NCBI GenBank assembly: GCA_900617975.1
Contig: UZAE01000652.1
Coordinates: 1 to 20,110, forward strand
Source of the DNA: Rodentolepis nana
Taxonomy: Eukaryota; Platyhelminthes; Cestoda; Cyclophyllidea; Hymenolepididae
Reading direction: 5' to 3'
Length of the DNA: 20,110 nucleotides
The translations under genes and the position numbers were made by a program. Positions 1 through 8,400 of this stretch are shown here, one piece after another. Positions within the stretch are counted from its first letter, which is position 1. Every line of letters starts with the position of its first letter. The notes below the pieces were generated by a model. It saw nothing but the letters and a program-made list of their open reading frames with translations. It ran no database searches and was not told the origin of the DNA.

Positions 1-159
1 GATCAACTAGCCCAAACAGTATCAAAAGCAGAGATTCACCGAAAAATGATTATGCTGTCAGTCTGGTAGGATAGCAAAGGAATTTTGTTTTTTGAACTCA
101 TGCCGCAGAACCAAACGATAAATTCAAACGTGTATGTTGAACAACTGGAAAAACTGAAG

Positions 160-270
160 CCCTCACCTTGCGCCTTCGGATTACCATTTGTTTCGTTGGC
201 CCTGACCTTGCGCCTTCGGATTACCATTTGTTTGGCCCTGACCTTGCGCCTTCGGATTACCATTTGTTTG
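160..270. repeat. Minisatellite, three copies of a 34-40 bp unit
   Basis: Three near-identical copies begin at 160, 200 and 236. Each runs from CCCT(G/C)ACCTTGCGCC through TTCGGATTACCATTTGTTT. The first period is 40 bp because of a few extra bases (CGTTGG) after the shared core; the second is 36 bp. The unit is GC-richer than its surroundings. The array stays open in several frames, giving repetitive Arg/Lys-rich or Leu-rich translations on both strands, but nothing suggests it is coding. Confidence 0.95.
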
Positions 271-321
271 TCCATGCAAAACTCTTTAAATGGTAAAATT
301 TTGACCAGCGCGGATGATGTC

Positions 322-387
322 GGATCACAACTAATTCAGTTTTTTAATAGCATGTGGGATCACACCTAATTCAGTTTTTTAATAGCA
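322..387. repeat. Tandem duplication, two copies of a 35 bp unit
   Basis: GGATCACA(A/C)CTAATTCAGTTT followed by TTTAATAGCA occurs at 322 and again at 357, differing by one base in the shared part. It is unrelated in sequence to the arrays on either side. Confidence 0.92.
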
Positions 388-413
388 AAGACAGACTATT
401 TTACGAAGGGGGC

Positions 414-488
414 ATTTTTACTCTGCCAGAAGGATGGAAAAAGGTCATACGGAATTTTTACTCTGCCAGAACGATGGAAAAAGGTCAT
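414..488. repeat. Tandem duplication, two copies of a 40 bp unit
   Basis: ATTTTTACTCTGCCAGAA then (G/C)GATGGAAAAAGGTCAT occurs at 414 and 454 with a single mismatch. A short third echo (AAAAGGTCATC) follows at about 493 and leads into the next array. Confidence 0.92.
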
Positions 489-502
489 CTGTAAAAGGTC
501 AT

Positions 503-627
503 CGACAAGAACGGTCAATAGCTAATTGAATATCTAATTGAATATCGATCGACAAGAACGGCCAATATCTAATTGAATAAAGTTATTCGTCGACAAGAAC
601 GCCCAATATCTAATTGAATAAAGTTAT
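503..627. repeat. Tandem repeat, three copies of a 41-47 bp unit with a nested 12 bp duplication
   Basis: CGACAAGAACG starts copies at 503, 550 and 591, each followed by (G/C)(T/C)CAATA and CTAATTGAATA. The first copy is 47 bp because CTAATTGAATAT is itself doubled (522-533 and 534-545). Copies two and three also share AAAGTTAT. This is the last of four different adjacent arrays. Confidence 0.93.
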
Positions 628-920
628 ATTTTTAAACAAAAATTCCGAATTTGCCTTCTTATTTGAAATCGGCAATGACTTAGTTGCCAACTTAATAATT
701 AGGGTTAATAGTGTTTACTTCGTCTGACCTAAAAAGAAACCGCGTCAGAAGCCCGAATTCTTAACAAAACCAAATCAGTCAGGAAGTTCGGGGATTCAAT
801 TATGGATGGAAAAAAATGTGGATATGTTTATTTGAATTGAGTAAATTAAATATTATCTTGGCTAAATTCTACAAGTCACTCATAACTGTTCTTTTCATGG
901 CTATCTTTGATTATGTTTTA
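628..920. other. Gene-free spacer
   Basis: AT-rich sequence between the tandem-repeat cluster and the aldo-keto reductase remnant. I see no coding exon, RNA gene or repeat here. The plus-strand open frame beginning near 816 runs antisense into the pseudogene and has no recognisable protein character. Confidence 0.6.
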
Positions 921-1211
921 AGCCTTTTGACAATTACTGGAAAAGCTATAATTAGAATAGGCCATGTAGGGACACTCAAATTGGCAAGCTTGTCACACTC
1001 AAAAGGAAACTTTGGCCGTCATTAGACACAAAATTCTTCTCTAGCTTACTGACAGCTACGCTTTCATCACGGAGCACTCCGTTCTTCATAACTTTTCCAA
1101 TCGCCTTTCCCATTTCCATATCTCCAAATCCCTAGCAGTAGCTTTCATTCAGGCCGCCACCAGCGATCCGGTTCCTTCCCCAAAGTGACAAACCTCTAGA
1201 GTCAAATCCTC
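921..1211 (-). pseudogene. Decayed aldo-keto reductase fragment (N-terminal third)
   Basis: Read on the minus strand, pieces of an aldo-keto reductase appear in different frames. First is a FGxGTxS-like block (FGEGTGS, about 1190-1165) followed by an in-frame stop. Next, in another frame (1131 to about 1005), comes EMGKAIGKVMKNG then VLRDESVAVSKL, which lines up with the family pattern NExEVGxAIxEKL..VVKRExLFIVSKLW. After a further frame change (997-921) comes CDKLANLSVP then LIIAFPVIVK, resembling the family's C.KTLxxLxLDYLDLYLIHWP. An intact enzyme (about 310-330 aa, NADPH-dependent carbonyl reduction) would need the missing TIM-barrel remainder. There are at least two frame changes and one stop, so I call it a pseudogene. 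No introns are needed to join the blocks, so a processed copy is possible. The assignment rests on remembered family motifs, not on a search. Confidence 0.5.
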
Positions 1212-1794
1212 CAGCCAACTCCTCATCGACAACTACCTACCCATCGCTCCACACAACTTACTTCCCCTGTTAATCCCCACCCAATGAAGCAATATTATTT
1301 CAAGATCTACCGACCGAGTATTTGGACTCTGACGTATTAAATGCAGACTTGACTGTGAAGGTTACGATTAGTATGGAGAGATAAATAAAAAAACACCCGA
1401 TACAGATAAAGCGGACTTCTTCTATAGACAGCCGTCAATACAGCGGTTTGCTTACCTTAAGGGGATTCAGGGAGACAAAAAGGAAATCAGCCAACTTGCT
1501 AAAAGCCAATGACGCGGTCTTTCACCAATCCAACTAGGAAATCATCCCAAATAATCACTTTGTCCACAGGATTTCTTTTAATGGCTTTGAGAATGGTAAC
1601 GGCTCACGTGTATTCCTTAAATTGATCCTTTTTTTCCGATAAACCCGTCACTTATATTTAAGTGAAGCAGTTAAAACCATCAAAAATTTTGACTCCCTTT
1701 CACCAAATTCAGTCAATGAAATATCTCAAAAAATCTCAAACGATTTCAACCGTTTTTCTCAGTTGTATGTTAGTAAAAATAGAGAAAAATTTTA
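1212..1794. other. LSM8 3' flank, with one unexplained short open frame
   Basis: This is downstream of the LSM8 stop codon on the minus strand and presumably holds its 3' UTR. I see no canonical AATAAA close to the stop; an ATTAAA on the minus strand lies near 1575-1580. A 34-codon minus-strand frame ends at the TAG at 1499-1501 and has protein-like composition (see findings), but I cannot assign it. Confidence 0.5.
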
Positions 1795-3696
1795 CTAGTG
1801 TACAACGGGATTAAGAGGCTCAGCGCGAAGATTTTCAAAGTCAATCCTGCTGTCCAGATCCTCATCTACTTCTCCGATAAGGGCCCTAGAAGAAATAAGA
1901 GAATGAAAGCTGAGAGGAACCATAAAACACTACTCATCTTCTTAATAAAATAATGTAGAGAGAGGGAGAGAGAGAGAGCGCGCGCAAATTAAACAAGTGC
2001 ATTGAGGAATGGTGAAACACAGTGTTTTACTTTGGCGTGTACTTAAAAGCCGATAAATCTTGAACTTTTCCCCATCGATACAATGGCTACACCGACAAAA
2101 CATTGTAAGGAAAATCTAATTGTGTGCTTTTCAATTAGTTGGTTGCAGCAATATGTAATCATAAGATGCCCATCGACTTACCCCTCTGGGGACAAAAGCA
2201 TTTGCATGTGATAAAAAGGAGGCATATTTGCCATGAATAAGTAAGATGGCGGGAGTAGTTAGTGCAGCAGTTAACATTTAAAGATGACAGACTACCATAA
2301 AAAGACAAAGTTTGAGGCATCAAAGTAAAGATCCAGACCGCTTGCACGAATAATGTAAATTTGGCGGACCAAAATAACGACCAATTTGAATTTCAACACC
2401 CTCTTTAACTCAACTTGTAAGTCCAGACGTGATTACTTTCGCGCGAAAGAGTAAGTATCCCTAGTTAATTCATAGTTAATGAGTTGTCAATTAAAACCAC
2501 GACAAAGATGCATAAATCACTTTTCTATTTTAAACCAGTAAGTTCTACTCAATTACTTATACGCCTTCCACTTTGGGGTGCATTATGACTATCGGTAAGA
2601 AATCCCAGGAATGGTCCCTTAACCATACCATAAACTCGATTAAGGCTTCGTATTCAGTAAATCATAGAATAGTAGTATGCTGTACTAATTTTGTGGCATA
2701 ACAAACTATCCAAAACAAGTGTATAGGTAAAGAAAGGTTAAAGAGAATCGAACGAGGTCAAGGCACATTTTGGCACACAAATATACTCTACTCAATGGGC
2801 AAATGGGCGAAAAAACTAGTAGAAAAGATGGAGTAAGACCGAAAATACGTTAATCAACTAATTTCGACATCAGGAACTGATTACTTAGCATCCATCACGT
2901 GACAAAATGCTGGTAAATCGAGGAGGCATAAGCAAGAACAGGAATAAATAAAAAATTCAGCTGAATTTGAATACAAATTGCAACCTCAAACTGCGGTGAC
3001 AAATAACGAAAATCGAACAACATTGGCTCTCACCCTAACGACACCACGGAGAACTCAGTGATTTTTTATTCAAATTAAGTGATGTTTGTGTTGTGTATAC
3101 ACCAATGAATTGTTCTTCTATCCCTATCCTCGTTTTGTGACCCCTCTAAGACTCCCCTGCCCCCACTTGGGCAAAAAATGAAAGGCAACTTACACATTTT
3201 GACCACGTATGATAGACAATCCAAGAGGCACCTTCTCCACACCACGATCTGGACTAAAAACTCTTTCATGGCTATCACTGACAATGAGATTGGTAACATT
3301 GTCAAATCCTTTCAAGGTACCCTAGGAGAGAATAAAACGAGGGATATTCTTCAGAACAATAACAGATTATTCTTCAATAAATTAGAAAACACAAGAACTG
3401 TTCACCGAGGAGATTTTACCTAAATTCACAACTTCCATTCGTGACGAAAAATTATCTTATATACATATTTAACCACCACAGATGGCAGAGATTTATAATG
3501 GCCAAATAAATGCTGCAAGGAATTAGAAACTATTTTAGGCGAACGAACTTCCTCATTACCTTCCACTTTATAAAATCCCGCAAATGTGAGAACAGCAAAG
3601 ATTAAGAGTTAAGTGATTAACCCCCATCCCACGGCGTATCTCTGTCTCTTTCCCATGTCGTTATTTCCCACCTGCGTTCCAAATAAACGCCACACC

Positions 3697-3730
<34 letters not shown>

Positions 3731-4860
3731 CCTCCTAAATCCAATTAACTAAACGATATTACACAAGTGAATAATTATTCGTTTGGTATAAGTTGGTTTA
3801 TAAACTACTTTAATTAACTGATTTCTCGAAGTTAGTTAGAAAGTTGGTCATAAAATTGTTCAACGGTATTTTCCCACTCGTAAAATTAATGGATTCTTGA
3901 CAATGACAATCATTCGATGTTTTTAATACATAAGCATTTTGTTAATATACTGCTTAATTGAAATTAGAAATACATTGACAAATGAATTTAGTAAACGTAA
4001 ATTGTCACCAAGCCTAAAAGTTAATCCATCCTCAAATAAGCAAACCGAGATTTCCAGCATAAGTGATTTTTTTATGTCAAAATAAATGCTCGCCAATAAA
4101 ACCAGTTCACCGGAATATTAATTTCTATTTTAGTTGAAAGAGATATTATAAATCAATAAAATTATCAAAATTTGGGAAATTGATGAGCCCCCCGATTCAA
4201 ATACTAAATGTGGTGCACACATTGGTAAAATCTACCTATTTCAATGACAGTACGAAAAGCATTGGTAACAATGTAGACGCAAAACCATAAAAAAAGTCAG
4301 AAAGAGAAATTGCTGCGGACTTACAATGATCGAATGGCCGTCAGATGTGATAATATTGACAGTTCCTAGTTGATCAAGGAGAGAAGTATAGTTAAGGCGA
4401 AATACGAAAACATTGATTTGAAAATAATTACTATATAACGGTGGTCTTGAAGGCATAATCACTTCAGTTTCGTCAAATCAGGACATGAGAGTGGTAGAAT
4501 GCGCGCATTGAATTAACACGACCGCTTTCTAAGCCAGAACCGCTCACCCCAGGGGATGGGGGAAGAGTTTTAAGAGTAGTGAAAAGGGTCAATACATTCA
4601 AAGAAGTTAGAACTTTGCCAAGAAAGCAAATTAGATCGACCACACTATTGCTCCATGCAATAGATGCGCACAACACCTATACGTCAATAAAATAAAGTGC
4701 AGAAATTGAATCTGTAAATAACAATGCATATAAACATAAGCTAAGAAAGGAGTCCAATTAAAATCATGAGCTTGTAAAAATCGGCAAAGCAAAGAGACTA
4801 TAGAAAATGAAATTAAACTTAATTCAAAAGGATACGTCCAACATAGGCTTCCAGTTCCAT
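1795..4860 (-). CDS. LSM8: LSM8, U6 snRNA-associated Sm-like protein LSm8 (4 exons, 94 aa)
   Basis: LSm8 is the subunit that defines the nuclear LSm2-8 heptameric ring, which binds the 3' oligo-U tail of U6 snRNA in splicing. Minus-strand coding exons: 4836-4860, 4325-4365, 3194-3321 and 1795-1885 (25+41+128+91 = 285 bp, 94 codons plus TAG). All phases agree and all introns are GT-AG (donors GTATCC, GTAAGT, GTAAGT). The protein starts MELEAYVGRTVNIITSDG. The Sm1 motif covers about residues 10-44, with GTLKGFDNVTNL at 23-34 and HERVF at 40-44; Asp29 and Asn33 sit at the usual RNA-contact positions. Sm2 is IIRGQNVALIGEVDE (59-73). The C-terminus, LRAEPLNPVVH, is almost the LSm8-specific tail of the human protein (96 aa). 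That tail and the ITSDG start separate it from LSm1 and other paralogues. Exons 1 and 2 are very short and easy for gene finders to miss. Confidence 0.94.
1957..1985. repeat. (GA)n then (CG)n microsatellite
   Basis: An AGAGAGGG(AG)n run passes into CGCGCGC. It lies in LSM8 intron 3, about 70-100 bp from the acceptor of the last exon. On the gene's sense strand it reads as a CT-rich tract, so it may add to the polypyrimidine character there. Confidence 0.85.
3699..3727. repeat. 29-bp poly-C homopolymer (poly-G on the LSM8 sense strand)
   Basis: An uninterrupted run of 29 C on the plus strand, followed by TCCCCTCCT. It sits inside LSM8 intron 2 (3322-4324). On the transcribed sense of LSM8 it is a 29-G run, able to form G-quadruplexes. 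Its exact length should be treated with caution, because sequencing and assembly are unreliable in such runs. Confidence 0.9.
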
Positions 4861-4870
4861 GACGTTGGCG

Positions 4871-4881
4871 CTGAAAAAAAA
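4871..4881 (-). promoter_or_regulatory. Splice acceptor-like signal 10 bp before the LSM8 ATG
   Basis: On the minus strand, eight T are followed by CAG, then the 10 bases CGCCAACGTC, then the LSM8 ATG. This is a strong 3' splice-site pattern at a place where no upstream coding exon is needed. It could be the acceptor of a 5' UTR intron or a spliced-leader trans-splicing site. Confidence 0.5.
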
Positions 4882-4946
4882 TGTGGAAATGATAGTGTCA
4901 ACATATTAGCTAGAAATGATTTGAAAGCAAAAAAGTTTGTACTAGT

Positions 4947-4964
4947 AATATATATATATATATA
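4947..4964. repeat. (AT)n microsatellite
   Basis: A pure alternating AT run in the spacer between PTCD1 and LSM8. It has no visible function. Confidence 0.85.
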
Positions 4965-5414
4965 GATGGAGAAACTTTGATCGAATGAGTGCAAATTACA
5001 GGTCTATTGCACATTTCTGCCCTATTAAGGATACTTTTAAAACTCCAGACTAAAGTGCTGCCCCTGGTAGGGAGGAAATGAGGATGGAGAGATTTGGTGA
5101 GATTAGCGCGGTTAATTAGCCTCCTCATCCTCCTCCTCTTCACCTCCTCCTAATCTTCACAGAAAAACAAAACCTCGCTCACTAGTGCTCAAGTAAGAGA
5201 TTGACTCCTCTGATTGCTTAAGAGGAAGATCAAGTTAGAAACTCTAGAAAATTGCTAATATTGATTTATTTAATTAGGTTCAATCGTATTTAAGGACTTA
5301 ACTATTCAGAAAACATAAAATTTCCACGCACACAGAGCAAAAATGTACAACCAACAGTAATAGCGGCCAGACAAATGGAACAATAGAACAACATTTTTTG
5401 TCAAAATCGGTCAA

Positions 5415-5420
5415 TTTATT
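5415..5420 (-). terminator. PTCD1 polyadenylation signal AATAAA
   Basis: The canonical AATAAA on the minus strand, about 70 bp past the PTCD1 stop codon (5488-5490). A second copy lies at 5265-5270. Either would end the PTCD1 mRNA before LSM8. The rest of this 627-bp spacer (4861-5487) shows only a purine-rich stretch near 5119-5155 on the sense strand and the AT repeat. Confidence 0.55.
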
Positions 5421-5487
5421 TGAGCACTTAAATCTATACAAGCCAGATAGGAAACTAGATTCTAAGAAAAGGTAGGCGGAATAGTTT

Positions 5488-8400
5488 TCAGGTGTCCACC
5501 CTGCCTTTGGTAGACCTTGAAGAGACAGGGTAGATGTCTTCTCGGATAGGAGTGCGTTCGGCCCATTCCTTGTAGATTGGGATAAATTTCTTGAAAGCCC
5601 GAAGAGAGTAGGGAGGAATGATAACCCCACCGGTTTGGTCGCTGGCACCGACACTCGAACCATCTAGAAGAATTGATCAAATAAAAAAGGGTCAGAGAAC
5701 TAAAAGAGAGTTGAAGCAATGTTAACCTATTAAAGGATGATCGCAAAAATGAGCTTAAATTGTTACTTCAGTGTTGAGATAAGTAACGATTTCACCTTAA
5801 AAGCCCTGGTATTAAATTTTATGCAATACAATTCAAAGGTAGTCATTAAATCCATTTTCCGTAAGACACTACGACGAGGTGGTGGTGCAACTCATCAATC
5901 TGTAAGAGAAAGCCCAAACTTCTTTAAAAGTCTAATAATCCAATAAAATTAAATGCAAGGCTAATGATAACACCCCGAAAAAAGTTTCAATAACCAATAA
6001 ATTTTCACACTACCCTTTGGCACAATTCCTCGGGCGACCAGATCACGAAAATTCGATATCTCCCACTCCAAGTTCGCAATAAACCGTCGATTTGGAAATA
6101 TAGGCGAATCGTTCGGAGGCGCATCCTTCGACTCCTCTTTCGTCTTCTTCAATCTTCTCGAGGTCAACTGGCTCGAACCCTGCAAAGACCGGAGGATGAC
6201 GATCTTCGAATCCCATTGAAATTTGGTTGAAGCCATTAGAGTTGCATATATGTACAAACTAGGCCGTACGGTTGTTTTAGTAGCAGGTAATTCCGAACTA
6301 CCTGAACTTAACCTGGATGCTGCTTTCGAGTAATTGGAGAGAAAATTCCTAACATCTTTCGTCGTCCGACATCCACGAGCCAAGCATCCCCATGTGAACT
6401 AGAAAAGAGAAGTGACAATTGTTACGACTAGAGCTTTCACGAACTAACTGAGATGTCCACTGTATTAACCCGCTAAGTGTGCAACTATTCCAATGCCGCT
6501 AAGTTGTCATCTGAAATATAATCAAAGCTAGAAAAGGAAAGCAACAGAAAACGACTTGTTGGATTAGTAGGCAAATTACCGTCTTTAGGGAAGCAGATCT
6601 ATTATCACGATCTTAATGCCGCTCGTAAACAGTGAAGGGAGGGTAGGGCCAAATTTCCTCTGTCCCAAATTTAAGGTAACATAAAAAATCCCAGTTACTC
6701 GGAAATACGAAGCAAATATAATGAGTGGCACATTCAATTATCCGCCTTAACGCATAAGGAGTAATAGCAACATACCTCATCTGGAGAAAGACCCTGGCGA
6801 TTACCAATAGCCATCAATTTGTCCACAGGCAATCCATGGGTGGTACGTCTCTGAAGGAGACAATTAAAAATGGGGAGGTCAAGGATGACACCGTTAGACT
6901 TCATGGCTTTCAAGAAGGCCGTCTCCCATCGGTCTAATTCTGAAGTTGTATCTAGCGCAGGTGGAGGAAGCAATGCAACCATTTTGGTCATCAATGGGGA
7001 GGTGGAGGTTTGAGTGAGCTGTAAAAGAGAATCACATAATAACTTTACATGGTCAATATCAGGGAGCCGCCAATAAAAATACAAACAACACTCACTTTGA
7101 AATGGGCTGTAATGCACTCGAGAAAGCCTTCAAATCCACCCAGTAATGATAGCCGCTGCCATGGCGCTAAGTAATTCCGATCAGAAGGAAGGTCTCTCTT
7201 TGAAGGAATCTGAACCTGTTTGAAAGAGCATAGAAAACTGGATATCTTCCTTCCATTTAGGTTATTGAGCATGCATATATTAGGATTTAAAAAAAGCTTA
7301 ACCAGCTCCATTCCCATCTGACTACTATCGACTCTATGACAAGATAATAGTAACCTGGACATAGTTTCATTCATGAATTAGGGAGTCAATCAAGAAAATG
7401 TGATTGGGTCAGTAAAAATTGGGTTACATTTTCGAACAAAGAAAGGGGCTGACTGTCGCGAATTCACTACCCGCTCGCATTTTGTTTTCCTTTATGCAAA
7501 TTTATTTCCCAGAGTAACTGTTGTTTTCATAATATCATGTAGAAGAGAAACAATAACATTTCCAGAATGACAAAAAATAACTCAGAGCGCATGAAATAGC
7601 CGGCGGATTAAATGATTGGCGGATCAAACATCTCAATATAATCGAAATAATGGTGTCGATTAAGGCCTTTTCAAAAAAAGAGGGGAGATAGAAAGTAAAA
7701 AAGTGGAGAATTGTAAGATGTCTATTAATTGCATTGCAAAACCCCGCAAAGCAAGCTCGATGCTTGAATAAACCCCGATCTAACTCATCGGTAAACATGC
7801 GGTGAACAAGATTTCGTTACCTTTTTGGAAAAAAAATGCGTATTTTCCCACCTGTGTATGTCAAGAACTCACAAATTAGATGAACTAAATAGCTTACCCC
7901 ATTAAGTACAATAAAATTAGGGAAGGGTAGTGAGCAGAGTAGTGTTGAAATTGCCATCTGCTAGCACTCTGAAGACCGTGAACATAATCAAACCCACAAA
8001 TCTAGGAGTCTAGCGCTAATATCGAGAATTACAACAAAGGCAAAGACGTGTGCTGTCCTGACTTAAACACCCATTTCTAATTGACCCACCTCCTCCATTC
8101 ATGCCTCAGTGAACTCGTTTGCTGTATCTGATGAAAAGTAAATAGTCGGCATTAATGACCGCATTAGGCGTATTAAATAGACTCCCATAGTTATTGTCCA
8201 CAGAGATTAAAGTATAACTCTGGCTGAATCAAAGGGAAGCATTGAGTAGTAATAATTTTTCCGACTAAGGCAAGTTGCTACCCACATTAATTGCGCAAAA
8301 TGCTCTGTTTGTTTGCCTAACCAATTCATGAGGTGAATGCATACTTCTGAAACAAAGAAAAAGTTTGGAACCTTGATCTCAGAACTAATCAGTAACATCA

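Noticed and set aside
36..369. Open frames on both strands across the first tandem repeats
   Set aside because: They exist only because the repeat unit lacks stops; the repetitive translations match no protein type and the period (40, 36 bp) does not keep a single frame.
1048..1191. Plus-strand open stretch after TTCTTCTCTAG (SYAFITEHSVLHNF...)
   Set aside because: It is antisense to the aldo-keto reductase remnant, whose minus-strand motifs explain its coding-like composition.
3178..3423. Plus-strand 81-codon open frame with protein-like composition
   Set aside because: It lies across LSM8 exon 3 (3194-3321) on the opposite strand; its composition is a shadow of that exon.
5298..5746. Two longer minus-strand frames over the last PTCD1 exon
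   Set aside because: The splice phase from exon 10 (ending at 6014, phase 1) selects the third frame, which gives the PTCD1 C-terminal block and stops at 5488; the longer frames are out of frame.
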